A stretch of 64,000 nt of DNA from Phragmites australis. Lineage: Eukaryota; Streptophyta; Magnoliopsida; Poales; Poaceae. Of the stretch, positions 46,485-58,086 are shown one piece after another (the first letter of the stretch is position 1; every line of letters begins with the position of its first letter). The stretch spans positions 22,475,501 through 22,539,500 of the forward strand of contig NC_084928.1 in the NCBI RefSeq assembly GCF_958298935.1, read 5' to 3'. The notes under the pieces are model-generated. The model saw only the letters and a program-made list of their open reading frames with translations. It was not told the DNA's origin and ran no database searches. The position numbers were made by a program, and so were the translations under genes.

Positions 46485-49187
46485 AGACTACAATGGAACT
46501 ACATAGATTATATCCTTCATGATGGCTCCACAGGCAAACAAACATAGAAAACAGTTTAGAAGGATCCATCCTCCACGAACTCTCTAGCATCTTCTCCAAC
46601 TAAGTTTGTTTGGTGGTAGAAAGTGTAAGCACATGTTGTACTTAGCAAGTGTCAACAATAATATGGCAGTATGTCTCTTTTGCATAAATACCAGTTAATT
46701 TAAAACATTTGAAAAGTAAGTAAATAATTAAGTGAAATAAAATAAATAAATAATCACCTCAAGATTTCAAGCATCTTGACTTAACCAACCGTCAACACCT
46801 CAACCATGTTTCCCACCACCAAGGTTGAGAGACACCTTAATCACAGTTCCCATCATCATTATTGACCTTAGCGGGTATGTACATTTTGTGAGGGGCTTTG
46901 TAAAGGCTTTGTAGTGGTCTCTCAGTACACACCTCAGAAGTGTGTGAGGTTGTGACGGGTACCCGCAAAAGAGTTGATCATGACTTATGAGTAAAGTGTT
47001 AAACCTCTACACAGTATAAAACTTGTTAATCAGCCATACTCAGGGTTACGAGAGACAATGAAAACGCCACATGATTACACCTCAACAATGGAAGCCCCCA
47101 CTTGCGCCTTATGGAAACCCTAGAAGTACACTCTAATATTCTGTACAATCAAATGGCTACACAATACTGAGAGTAAAGCAAAGTAATTAGCTAGGCCCAT
47201 CCTATATCAGGCTTATTGTTGTTTTGTTAACTCAGAAAGATCACTCCAAAAATCGGTCCTTAGATTTGAGCAAGACTACCACAAACCCAACCGTACATCA
47301 TGTACCGGTCTCATCAACCACTTGCTCAAATCCTAATTCCATGTTACAACAAAAATTAGATCATCCTATTTTATCATAGTTGCATAGGACCATTACCATA
47401 TTCAATTGAGCCATTATCATTATCACCATCATCCCAAAGCAAGGCTAAGCATCATCTATCCTTCCATAACCAAACCATAACCATGGCGACAATGATGATA
47501 AAGGGAAACTAGGGCAAAGTCTAACTTTTGGGATTCCGGGCAATATTATTACCATACATATTTGTGAAACAAAACATTTGAAAACCAGGATCAATGTGGT
47601 CAAGAACACAACTTGCCTTCAAAGTACTCAGTTGGGTCTTCAAAGTTTTGGTCCTGAAGTCCTTTTATCTCCTCCGGAATATTGGTGTCCACATAGGAAC
47701 ATAAGCAACAAGGCAACAAATAAACACTAAGATAAAAAAGAACCAATTAGTGCACAACAAACATCATCACGCAAAAAGATTACATTTTTTGAAAATGTTG
47801 TCAAAAGAACAAATCAAATCAGACCTACTATTGACATGTTATGACTTTTGGAAGATTTAAATAGGATAAAAATATTAACTACAAATGAAAGTATGTTATT
47901 AGGAATTTTTCTAGAATTTTTTAGACTAACCTATGCTTTTATGGGATTTTCTAGGATTTTTCTTGAATTTACTAGCATTTATTTGAATTATTAAACTATA
48001 TACAAATGTTAAACACAATTAATAAATATTACTAAAACTATTATAAATTTTTATCTTATTTTTCAAAATTATTTTACTAAGGAAAATATTATTTCAAACA
48101 TTATCAGGTTAATCCTAATATTAAATCTTATTTATTGTGTCATCAGGACTGCCAAAGAGTCACTGGAATCATGATACGTATCACAGGCTTCTCCGATAGG
48201 CAGCAAAAAAGGACCATCATCTCATTGCAAACCCGTTTTGGGCACACGTTGGTGTTAGGGAGCTCTGCGGTGGCTTGACGGTGGTGTTAAGCGGCAGCGG
48301 CTTTCAGAGCTGCACAAGATGGGTATCTGGTGTGGGTTCTATGGTGGAAATCAAGGGGAAAAGTTGTGAATGTCAAGAGAAGGGGTAGGGGCCTGCGATT
48401 TATGATCGAGAGAGCGAGAGTGTTTGTATCCGTCTTGGTTAGGGTAAGGGTGAAGTCTAGCGGTGGTAGGTCTTATTTGAGCTCGATTCTCCTAGTTTGA
48501 ACTCAATTCAGTGGAGATATGATGGTGATCGGTCACGTATGGTCTACGGATTCTTCCGGTCAAGCTTCTAGAACAACTCCCCATAGATTGACTCAGATTT
48601 GGGCAGGACTCCTCTGGCATTTCAAACTATGAACAGGAGATAGGGATGGGCGATAACTCCAACTAGACTTTGGTGTCGCAAGCGATGGGCTAATTCGGCA
48701 ATCGTAGCACAAGACAGAGAGGAAAGGGGGAGTGAAGGAGAGAGAGAGGAGTGTGGCTGGCGCAAGCAGCCGAGCGGGCCTGGTGGAAAGGGAGAAAGGG
48801 GGGAGGAGGAGATGGGCTAGCTTTGGGTTTGGTCGGCCTGAGATGTTTTCCTCATTTTCTTTTTCCTGTATTTCCTTGTATTTCCTATGTATACTTATAC
48901 ATGCATGTATTTATATATTGTACAACATGTATATTTTTTAGTATTACTAATAAACAGAACACATATATTATCATCATTTCAAACAAAAATATACTTATAT
49001 ATATGTATATAGATGGCACATAATTTCATAAAGAGTTAAACTCTTTACCTATGCATATGTATATATATACCTATATGTATATATACATGTACATATACTC
49101 TTCTTTAATGTTGTATTTATGTTGCCATTTATTTCTTTATTTACAAAAAATAAATTTTATTTATGGTGCAAATTTTGGGCTATTACA
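46485..49187 (-). repeat. Long LTR (K), reversed, with an internal inversion
   Basis: Its minus-strand start is TGTAATAGCCCAAAATTTG at 49187. Going left it follows the late part of the 3' LTR of E: the AGTAGATGATGCTTAGCCTTGC counterpart is at 47440-47460, and AACCATGGTTGAGGTGTT-like phrases occur at 46795-46860. The segment 46862-47065 is in plus orientation, opposite to the sequence on both sides. The left boundary is set by the CACTA end and is not certain. No primer site or coding region was found, so it is a solo or truncated LTR. Confidence 0.7.
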
Positions 49188-49799
49188 AAAGGACGGGTAG
49201 CAGCGGTGGAGGAGGAGAGATCATGATAATGAAAATATAACTAGCTAGGAATTTATGAGGTGGTTGAGGAGGAGCGATTGTTGGGGAGGGCGAGGAACTA
49301 TAATAGCCATTTGTGGAAGACAAAGGGGTGTCGCGCTATTTCATTGGCGCAAAGGGGCATGGTAGACATGAAGGGGGAAAGGAATTTATCATTTCCAGTT
49401 GGAGTTACCAACCGAGAGTGATGTCCATAAGTGCTAGTTATTAACTCATCGATAGTAATAGGAGGCTCATGAATCGACATGTCTTTCTATCAATGCTGGT
49501 TGAGAACTATAATTGGTAGTGATATCATTTCATAGGGGCGCGAATCAAAACATTGTTCTATCACTGCTGGTTGGGAACTACAACTGGCATAACTATAACC
49601 TTTATTTAATCCTCCTACCTCTTTCATTTTCTCTACACCACAAGTGAGAATTCAATTTGATACAAGTGAGAGCAAAGAACTTTGTTCTTTCTTGCTCTAC
49701 TAACTTAGATATTTTTCATCCCTATTTTATATAGATATTTGTTGTTCTTGACTTAAGTTATAGTTATCTGATTTATGTTTGTGTTATTTTTTACAGATC

Positions 49800-50188
49800 T
49801 ACTCTTCTATGTCACTTTAAAGGAGGGTTATGGTCAGCCAAATGATGGCTCGTTACCTAGATATTGTTCTAGGCCCTCAGGAACGATTGCTCCTTGCCAC
49901 AGGACGCCAGCTTCATCCATCCTGTAGCTGGTGATGACCGGTGCTGCCACTAACTGGTTTGCCATGGGACCCAACAGCACATTTTGAATTGCCTTTGATC
50001 CTCTCAACAACTAGTACTATGTTTTCTGCCTGAGATCCAAAGAGGCAGGGTATCTGCATTGTCATGTGTTAAATGTTGATGAAGACAGTGTCTTCTTGTG
50101 TCATGTGATCCACATGGGGCTGCACTATGAGGCAGAAGATCTTGTGCATAGCTTTTACACTCGGAGGGTTGTTCCGGATCATCCTTGA
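49800..50188 (+). pseudogene. Unidentified gene-like fragment in element H
   Basis: A run TTTGTGTTATTTTTTACAG (49781-49799) looks like an intron end. After it, one frame reads MVSQMMARYLDIVLG then LLLATGRQLHPS, stopping near 49930. Another frame near the end reads YLHCHVLNVDEDSVFLCHV up to a stop at 50186-50188. I recognise neither. The intron-like end and codon-like text suggest a piece of a host gene carried by the element, but this is inference. Confidence 0.3.
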
Positions 50189-50489
50189 ACTATGTTGTAA
50201 TAAAAATTTTATGTAGTACTATAATATTTTTAGTATCAAGTTACCTACATTCTAGTTACTAATATTCACAATGTTTAATATGAAGTTACTTTTATTCACA
50301 ATTTTTAGATTGCTTCTTCTAGTTCTGCCACTTATAGTAACTAACCAGCAATGATAGACTTTCACCAATGCCTCAATTACCACACCCCTCGCAATGAAAT
50401 TATCACTACCTGTTGTAGTTATGAACCAGTAGTACTTAAATATCACTACCGTTTGTTTACTTGATCCAGCAGTGATATTGTCGCTACCC

Positions 50490-50853
50490 TATATAACTAT
50501 CCTTCTCTATCCATCTTAAACACTTAGCTTCTCCATCCTACTTCCACGACACCGACTCCACCGCTCCCTACATGGCCTCCTCTGCCTCGAAGCCTCAACT
50601 TCTGCCCGGACTATTGTGGGCCTCCACGACACCCACTCCGCCGCCACCTCCCCAGCTTCCTCCACACCGACACCTCGACTCTTGCCGCCTCGCACTGTCA
50701 TCCTCCATGGCACCATCATCACAACACGCTCCTTGGCGTCCTCCACCCAAACATTGCTGCCCCACACTAATGTCAGCCTCCACCTCACCGACGCCACTAC
50801 CTCCTTCCCCCGGACTCCTCCTCCATAATGAGATAATTTTAGATCAATTTTAA
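50490..50853 (+). other. TATA box followed by a Pro-rich frame in element H
   Basis: CTATATAACT (50492-50501) precedes a pyrimidine-rich leader and an open frame from ATG 50572 to 50853 (93 codons, MASSASKPQLLPGLLW start, Pro/Ser-rich). No domain is recognised. Opposite-strand frames here are shadows. Confidence 0.3.
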
Positions 50854-51207
50854 AGGATTTTAGGTGCAAAGTAAATGATTTAAATCAATTATAGATTAAT
50901 TTTATAGAAATTTAGTTGATAACTAGCTTTGTTAAGATGAAATAGGAAAATTAATTATGATGTTGGATACCTAGATGCAGTTTGCCAATGATGATAACTT
51001 GTTGAATTAAGTTTGAATATGATGTTAGGTGGTATCATGGTTTCGGTTGGGTAAATTACCTAAACCTTGCTACCCATAATATTACATTGAAATTTGGGGA
51101 CACACAACTGAGGCACAAATGAATAATTTTTGTTGACCTTATTTGGCGCAATAGCTTGCTCTCATTTTTTGTATGACTAAAGTACATAATAGCTCGTCTG
51201 GGCCTAT

Positions 51208-51750
51208 GATGATTATTTACTTATATGGTTAAGGATTAGTAGCTTGACTATCATAATTACATATCTTCTTATTCAATCTCTCTCATATTATATGAGGTGT
51301 GGAACAATAATGTGTGTATTTGTGACAGTTCTTGTGTTACTGCTTTTGTGATTTGTGCTCCTCAGTTGAGGCCATGTTTACGTGAGCCAAAGAGGTCAAC
51401 AATTGCAATGAGGTGTTGTATCTTAAGTTTTCTTTATATTATGCAGAGTTTGCCTAATAATGCTTTGAAATTTAGTTGAATTTAAGCTATGTGCCCGTGA
51501 TGATTATGTGGTTAAGGGTTAGTGACTTGAATATCATAATTACACATTTTCTTATCAAATCTCTCTCATATTCTATAAGTTGTGGAATAAGAAGGTGTGT
51601 AATTATGACAATCCACATGGTGCTGCTTTTATGACTTGTGCCCCTAAGTTGTGGCCCATTTTACATGAGCCAATTAGGACAAAAATTGCCAAAGATGACA
51701 ATTGTCACTAAGATGTCGTATTTTACGTTGCTCTTATCTGATGCAGGATT
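51208..51750. repeat. Two related direct copies, about 290 bp apart
   Basis: TGATGATTAT starts both copies (51208 and 51498). Both continue with TATCATAATTACA, TCTCTCATATT, TGTGGAA, GTGACAG/ATGACAA, TGCTGCTTT-type text and ACGTGAGCCAA/ACATGAGCCAA. They are old direct repeats within element H. Confidence 0.65.
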
Positions 51751-52525
51751 TCACTAATTATGACGGTTCTTATCCTAGGATTGGAGCAACCCTCCCCCCT
51801 TTTACATCAGTGAAATTTGCTCTGCCACACATATTAATGCCTACTTTTTTGCGATGATAGGGACAAAGTCCTCCTAAATGATGCTAAGTATATAATTTTA
51901 CATATTAATCCCTACTTTTTAACTTCTATATAAATAAATGATGAAACCATATGTGAACAATGAACAGCATATCACCCATATGTCATAAGTGATGATTACC
52001 TATATCAAATCATTTGAGATATGTGATAAGTGAGGATTAGCTATATTGAACCATATGTGATATGTGATGATCAATTGTATGTGAACAATATGTTTTTTTA
52101 TGGGTGTGAAATTATCACTACCAGTTTTAGCTAAGAACTAGTAGTGATATCACAACTTTCACTACCGGTTTGAGCCATGAACAGGAAGTGATATTGGAGA
52201 TATAACTACTAGTTTGTGGCTCAAACTGGTAGTGACTATGGTAATATCACTACTAATTCTTGGCTTAAACCAGTAGTGATAATGAAGATATCATTGTTGG
52301 TTTATGGTTCAAATTGGTAGTGATATTAGGCTATTATTGCCAGTTCATAGCTCAAACTAGCAGTGATAGCCGTTATCACTGTTGGTTCAGAAGCTGGTAG
52401 TGATAATCCAAAACTATCATCATCGATTGTGCAATGCTAGTTTAAAAAATGTCAATGATGGTGGTTCTAAATCTGTATTGATGGTGGTTCTAAACCTGTA
52501 GTGATGGTGGTGTCTATAGTAGTGC

Positions 52526-54560
52526 ACAATTGTTAGGAAATATTGCTTTCTCACCTATCATCCCTTTCCCCTATAGCTTCTAAAATTGGCTAGACATTAA
52601 TTTGAGTTTGAATTAAATAGCCTAGGTTTAAAATCTCCCTCTTCCTTTCTGTCCTTTCGGCCCAGCTGAGCCAACTAGGCTACTGCTCTCACCCGCCACC
52701 CGCCACCCGCCTCCAGCATAGGCCACGCATCGGTCCAGCATAGCAACCACGCCAGCTCGCCAGCCGAAGACATCCATGCCGCTTACCACCTTCACCCCGC
52801 GCCTTCGCCTGTGTCATCTCTGAGCCAGACTCAGTGCCGCCGTCGAGTTTGAAATGAATTCCACTGCCGCCTAAGAGTCTCGGGTCCTCCCGAGACCCTC
52901 TCGAGCCACCTATATATGTCCCCGCCTCCCCTCGTGTTTTCCCCCAAGCCAAAGCTGCAGCATCCAGAGCATCTCGTCGAGATCTATACGCCACCACCGC
53001 CTTCGTTCAAGCTCGCCTCTGCGCCGCTCTAGTGCTTCTTTGCACTGCCCGAGCCCACCTACACAAGCACCTGCCTCCGCCGAAGCTCCTTCCGCCATAG
53101 TCCTGGTTCCCTGGCCACTGGAGACCCCTCTTCGACGCGATCCCCAGCTCCACTGTCACTCTCTCCATCGTTGAGCCCTTCCAGAGCCGATCCGCCTTTG
53201 GTAAGCCTCAAATCAAGATCCCCTTGCTCTCCTGATCATGTTCCACCTCTTGTTGGCACTACCTGTGAGCTAGAGCACTATTCTGGCATCTCTCTAGCTG
53301 TGTGCCACCATGCGTGCCCTCGGAGCCATCATCCCGTTCTTCTCCGGTCGCCCCCTTCCCGCTTGGCCATCGGATCCAATCTGCACGGTTTTGATTAGAT
53401 CCATCAATACCCCTTCAGCGCCCAATAGGAGTCCGCCATGTGGCACGCACTTAAACACATTCAGCTCTTAACACCTCATCGCGACGTGTTACCTACCACG
53501 TGTGTGCCACCTCAGCACCAACTCACCAGACCTAGTCCACGTGTCATATAGTCACCAACCACGCAATATAAGGTGTTTTTCAGTATAAAAATAAATCTAG
53601 AAATTCCAAAAATTAGGTAACTTTCCAATTAAACCCCTGGACTTTCCTGTTTTCACGAAAAGGACCTATCTTTTTACACTTTAGCCCTTAAACTTTTCTA
53701 AAATTACAAATGAGTCCCTATATTTTTTAAAAAAAGTTCTCTAAAACATTCTATTAATTACAAATTAGTAATTTCTTTTATAAAATAAACCCTAATCTTA
53801 TTTTTAGCATAACTTTTGTGTCCTAGCTTCTTTTTCAGTGTTTCTTGCGCCGTTAGATTCATTTTTCAGAGCTCTATCTTTCTAGATAGGTTTTGTCTTG
53901 TTATTATTTTGTTTTTTATATTGTTCTTTGTGTGTTTTGTTTGTGTGCTTTACCAGTAATCATGCGATAAGACATCAATGCCCCGGATCAGTTTGAAGAG
54001 CATCAAGATCAAGAGCTAGAGTTCACTAAGCAACAGCAAGGAGAAGGTAAGTGTCTTTGATCATCTTGAACCTATATTTTAAATTTTTTGTTTTACAAAA
54101 TTGCATGCAATATCTGTCAACTTGATGGGTAGTCACATATGTTAGGATTTACCTAGTTTTTCCTTTATATTCCTTAAAGTCTAAGTGGTAGTTGAAATGA
54201 GTCTCTTGGGTAGAATTGCTTAGCCATGCTTTTGGGATGTTGGGGAAGTTTCATATACATGTTTAGTGAACATATGCAATGGTGATGATGAACTTGTTTT
54301 AGTAACATGGAACCCTAGGACTTGGGCAAGGAGTTGGTTTCATAATGGTGGTTCATGTGGTGGGCTTGTGGATACATTCCAAGAAAAAATGTTATGTTTT
54401 GTTGGTTATTTCCTTGTTGGATAGTCTTTGTTCAAGTGTCACATATAAGGACCGGTTTGTGGAGCGACAAACCAAGAAATACCGTACCAAACACGAGGCC
54501 GATAAGGTTAAGGCTTAGCATATCAATTAGACACTTGGCTGGCATTCGTTGGAGTACCAG
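52526..54560 (+). repeat. Long LTR (L3), part 1
   Basis: It holds mid-LTR landmarks of this LTR class: a TATA box (52911-52917), a GC-rich coding-like leader, then CCTGGACTTTCCTG and AAATTACAAATGAG phrases (53630-53715), and a transition at 54040-54560 like 27095-27540 of E. The TGTAACACCC start is missing, so the left end is truncated against the CACTA end at 52525. It ends with ACCAG, the target copy of element C; the rest is at 62315-63116. Confidence 0.7.
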
Positions 54561-55456
54561 TGATGAGGACATCACTCCTTCGGTTACACGCACCACAAAT
54601 ATTCCTCCTCGCGCTGTCTAATTCAAGGTCCTTTGACAAGAGCTCGTGCACGAGAACTTAATTATCAGGTGAACTCGTTCCTCGCTTTCCATACAAATGT
54701 TTCTAAGGATTGGATGCTACTAACTTATTGCGATGATTTTATTATCCTTAGGAACCCAAGAGAAGATCCATATAAGCACAAGTGTAACCGGAGGGCTACC
54801 GCGCATAAATCCAGTTCTGTCCCCAAGATCAATTCGGAATCAGAATTACAGACAGCACCAAATTCAAACGACCATAACTCTTGATTCCGAAAGGTGGTCG
54901 AGGCCCATGAGTACTGGTTGGAAAGCTCGCGGAGTCTACTTTCATACGGATCCAACCTCATCTCCAAATACCTTCTGTGTTGTCCGGAATCGGCAAAACA
55001 AGTCGCGTTGCTCTTCCAGTCCGAATCAGTTTGGACCTTGGGCCTTGTAATTGAGTTGTATTCGAGCTCCATCAGTTGTGGCCGAATCCTTTCTCCTCCT
55101 AGCTTATAAATAGATAGCCGCCCCCTCTTCTAGGGTTTGGGTTTTGCTTAGATTACAACTAGACAATTAGTCAGTTTTTCGCCGTTCATCGGTTTGTGGA
55201 ACCCCAACTCGTGTGCTTCATCTTTATTAGCAATTCAGATTGCATCTTCCTTGTTCTTGTGAGTTGCTTCGATTGCTTGTAGGAACAATAACCCTCGTGG
55301 TAAGGTCGATTGCGTGCAAGCGTGGTTGATAACGATAGTCGTGCAGGTGTAACGAATTGCGAGGTGACAATCTGTGGGTTGAAAGCCTCCAAGCGTCAAC
55401 GTCCTCACGACGAAATCAATCGAACCTATCGGAAGATCGGGCCGCTGTTCTCATCA
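54561..55456 (+). repeat. 5' LTR of element C
   Basis: 896 bp, with TGATGAG and CTCATCA ends. The TATA box TATAAATA is at 55105-55112. The 5' part carries the coding sequence for the pol tail motif TRARARELN, as in the 3' LTR. Confidence 0.95.
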
Positions 55457-55458
55457 CG

Positions 55459-55470
55459 TGGTACCAGAGG
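55459..55470 (+). other. Primer binding site, element C
   Basis: TGGTACCAGAGG lies 2 bp inside the LTR. It matches the initiator tRNA-Met type site except for a C in place of T at position 6. Confidence 0.85.
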
Positions 55471-56127
55471 CTCAGTTGCCCGATAGGTAACTTTGTATCC
55501 CCTTTTGTTAGATTAAATTTGCCATCGTCCTAGAATCCAGAAAATTAGCCCCCCAAAAAAAATTATTCATCGTCTTCCGCTGTCCTACAACCCCTTTGTG
55601 CCGTGCAATTTTCAGTTTGGTTTGCTTTTCTGAATTTTAGTCCCTCGCTGTGTCGTTGTGTTCGTCGTGTCTAGGTCTTGTTCTTGGTCTCTAGTTTCGA
55701 GTTTTGCTACCATTAACTTCTGCCTCTGATAAGTGCTTCATGTTCATGCGAATTATTGTTCATACGGAGACAGAGGAAAGCCGAATCATAGCAAGCTAGT
55801 TTGTCTTGTCTAGTCAATAGCACTGAACGGAAAGGAATTTTTGCCTTTTTTATTGCTGATTTCGAGCAGCAAGTGCCAAGACCGTTTTGCTACGCTGGCC
55901 CAGTTCTGCTAAGCTGTAGCTTTCAAGCATTATAAATTCCAAAGCCAAAAGCTTATTTGTTCTATAGTGCGGCTGCTAGTTTATTGCCAGCGATGAGTTT
56001 GCTTAGTGCAGAAAATCTATTTGCGTATTGGAGAGTGTTTATTTGTCTAGTGCAACAGTTTCCGGTGCAGAAGCTTTGTAGTTCGATCTCAGGTTGTAAT
56101 TTATCTCTTGCGGCACTTTCTGTCATA

Positions 56128-56242
56128 TAAAAAAAAAGAAAAGGAAAAGAGCAAAAGGCAAAGAGGTGCAGAAAAAGTGAAGAAAAAAGAAAAAGCCGCA
56201 CCAAAAGAAAAGAAGATAAAAAAAATAGAAACAGAAGTGCTT
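56128..56242 (+). repeat. Purine-rich tract in the leader of element C
   Basis: A run of about 115 bases almost free of pyrimidines (AAAAGAAAAGGAAAAGAGC type). A shorter purine-rich tract occupies the same region of element B. Confidence 0.75.
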
Positions 56243-56581
56243 GCATCCTTTGAGTTCTTGAGCTGAGTTGGATTTCTGCTTGCTTGAACTAGGACGAGTT
56301 TAGGCCGGCGGCATAGACTAACTTGGGACTACTTTTCAGTCTTACAATTTCTGAATTGAACTATTGCTAATCCTTGCTACCATATATTGTACCTATCCAA
56401 GCTCCACATACTTTTGGCCCTCAGATTTGGATCCTCGCATTCGCCTCCGTCGCGGTCATACATCCCACCTTCTCCGGTCATACCACCTGCTACAATTTGG
56501 TAAGAAATTCATAAGAGCTTGGTAAGATGCTTGAGAGTGTGTGATTCCACCTTCACCTCCACAACCCAGTAGTCGATAGGG

Positions 56582-56584
<3 letters not shown>

Positions 56585-56630
<46 letters not shown>
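56585..56630 (+). repeat. (AT)23 microsatellite
   Basis: An uninterrupted AT run 26 bases before the gag ATG of element C. Confidence 0.95.
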
Positions 56631-56634
<4 letters not shown>

Positions 56635-56655
56635 GTCTCTTGTTTGCTACTAACC

Positions 56656-58071
56656 ATGGCAGGTAAAACGTTCAAGGAGGAGATGCGGGAATTCATGAGG
56701 AGTTATGGACGTAAGATCGATGAACTGGTTGAGAGTGCAAACAATCAAACTGAGAAGACGGACGAGATGCAACAATTACTTCGGAGCCATGAGACCCGAC
56801 TTCATCATGTGGATGAAGCATTAGGTTCTGCTAACCGTATTATTGTTAATTTCACTGATAGGTTGAACAGGATGGAGACGCGCATTCCAGAGCAGCCCCC
56901 AATGCAACATGGTATTCATGGCAACAATGGCCATCTTCAAGGTGCAGCCCATGAACATGAAGAGTCCGTCTCTGATGATGAAATTTTGAGGCAAGAGCGT
57001 GACGCCTTTGATGCACGTCAAAGGAACCGATTGAACTTCAACCGTCAAGGTATGAGAGGTAACAATTTTCAGCAGCATAATACACGTGGTAATGATGATC
57101 CATTTGCTAAAGTTAAGTTTACCATACCATCTTTTTTGGGTACTTATGATGCTGAAATATATCTAGATTGGGAGATGACGGTGGAACAAAAATTTAATGC
57201 TCACCTAGTTCCTGAAGTGCATAGACTTAGGCAAGCCACTAGTGAGTTTAAAGACTTTGCTATCATTTGGTGGAATAGGGTATGCAATGATGGGTTATCG
57301 CCTACTACATGGGATGCTTTAAAGGTGACTATGCGTAATAGATTTGTTCCACCATCTTTTAGACGTGATTTGCGTAAGAAATTACAGCGCTTAAACCAAG
57401 GCAATAGGTCAGTAGAAGAATATTATCAGGAGCTACAAATTGGTATGTTACGTTGTGATATTGTTGAGGATGAAGAGGCTGCTTTGGCACGCTTTTATGG
57501 AGGGTTGAGATGTGAAATTCAGGACATAGTAGATTACAAAGAATATGATAATATTCCTAGATTGTTCCAACTTGCATGTTTGGCAGAAAAAGAATTGCAG
57601 GGACGACAACAGAGGCCAAAGAACAATTTTGGAAGAACGTCTACACCAAGATCAACGCCGGGGCAAGTTAAAACCATTCCACCTTCCGCTACATGGTCTG
57701 CTGCCCCCTCCTAGAGTAGGGCGCGTTTAGCAGGACCTACTACACCGTCACATGCAACTGAGGTAAGTAAATCTACTAGTGTGCAGGCCCCCGCTAAGAG
57801 TTCTTCTTCGGTTGCTTCCACGGGCCGTACAACTAGGATTGTTTGCCACCGATGCAAGGGAATGGGCCATGTCATGAAGGACTGCCCAAGTCAGCGCGCG
57901 TACATTGCAACAAAAGATGGTGGTTATGTAAGTGCTAGTGATATTGAGGATGAATATGTACTGGCTGCTAACATTGCAGGTGAAGGAGACGAGACAGAAA
58001 ATGATGCTGATGATGGAGAAGAACAAGTAGATGCTGTTACAGGGAGATATGTGAGCCTTGTTGTACAATGA
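56656..58071 (+). pseudogene. gag of element C (one premature stop)
   Basis: The ATG at 56656 lies in the context TACTAACCATGGCAGG shared with A and B; the frame is open upstream to 56644. Residues 10-80 look like coiled coil (KIDELVESANNQTEKTDEMQ). The capsid core follows: KVKFTIPSFLGTYDAE, DWEMTVEQKF, AIIWWNRV, QGNRSVEEYYQELQ, FYGGLRCEIQD. A TAG at 57712-57714 interrupts. The same frame then gives an intact zinc knuckle CHRCKGMGHVMKDC (57844-57885) and an acidic linker, and ends at TGA 58069-58071. Gag forms the virus-like particle and packages the RNA. Confidence 0.92.
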
Positions 58072-58086
58072 GTTCTAAGTGCACAA

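Larger units (their letters stand above)
49188..52525. mobile_element. CACTA-like element H with possible captured sequence
   Basis: The right end TCTATAGTAGTG (52514-52525) is a CACTA-type terminus. Inverted units of TCACTACCAGTTT and AACTAGTAGTGAT fill 52110-52525. Similar units lie at 49390-49590 and 50335-50480, so the left side is also subterminal. The exact left terminus was not found. Inside are an unidentified frame (50014-50188), a Pro-rich frame after a TATA box (50490-50853), and two related segments of about 250 bp starting 290 bp apart (51208 and 51498). No transposase was recognised. Confidence 0.6.
55471..56655 (+). other. Leader of element C
   Basis: Non-coding. It contains a purine-rich run (56128-56242), the leader blocks shared with A and B (56363-56407 and 56499-56585), and a 46-bp AT microsatellite (56585-56630) just before gag. 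Element A has no AT expansion at the same place. Confidence 0.8.

Noticed and set aside
50516..50869. Long minus-strand frame opposite the Pro-rich frame of element H
   Set aside because: It is the antisense of a pyrimidine-rich stretch, with low-complexity composition and no domain.
57757..57786. Splice-like signals in gag: GAGGTAAGT at about 57760 followed by GTGTGCAG, also in A (GAGGTGAGT, TTTCGCAG at 9435-9463)
   Set aside because: The enclosed stretch is under 30 bases, too short for a plant intron, and the sequence is coding in frame in all copies.
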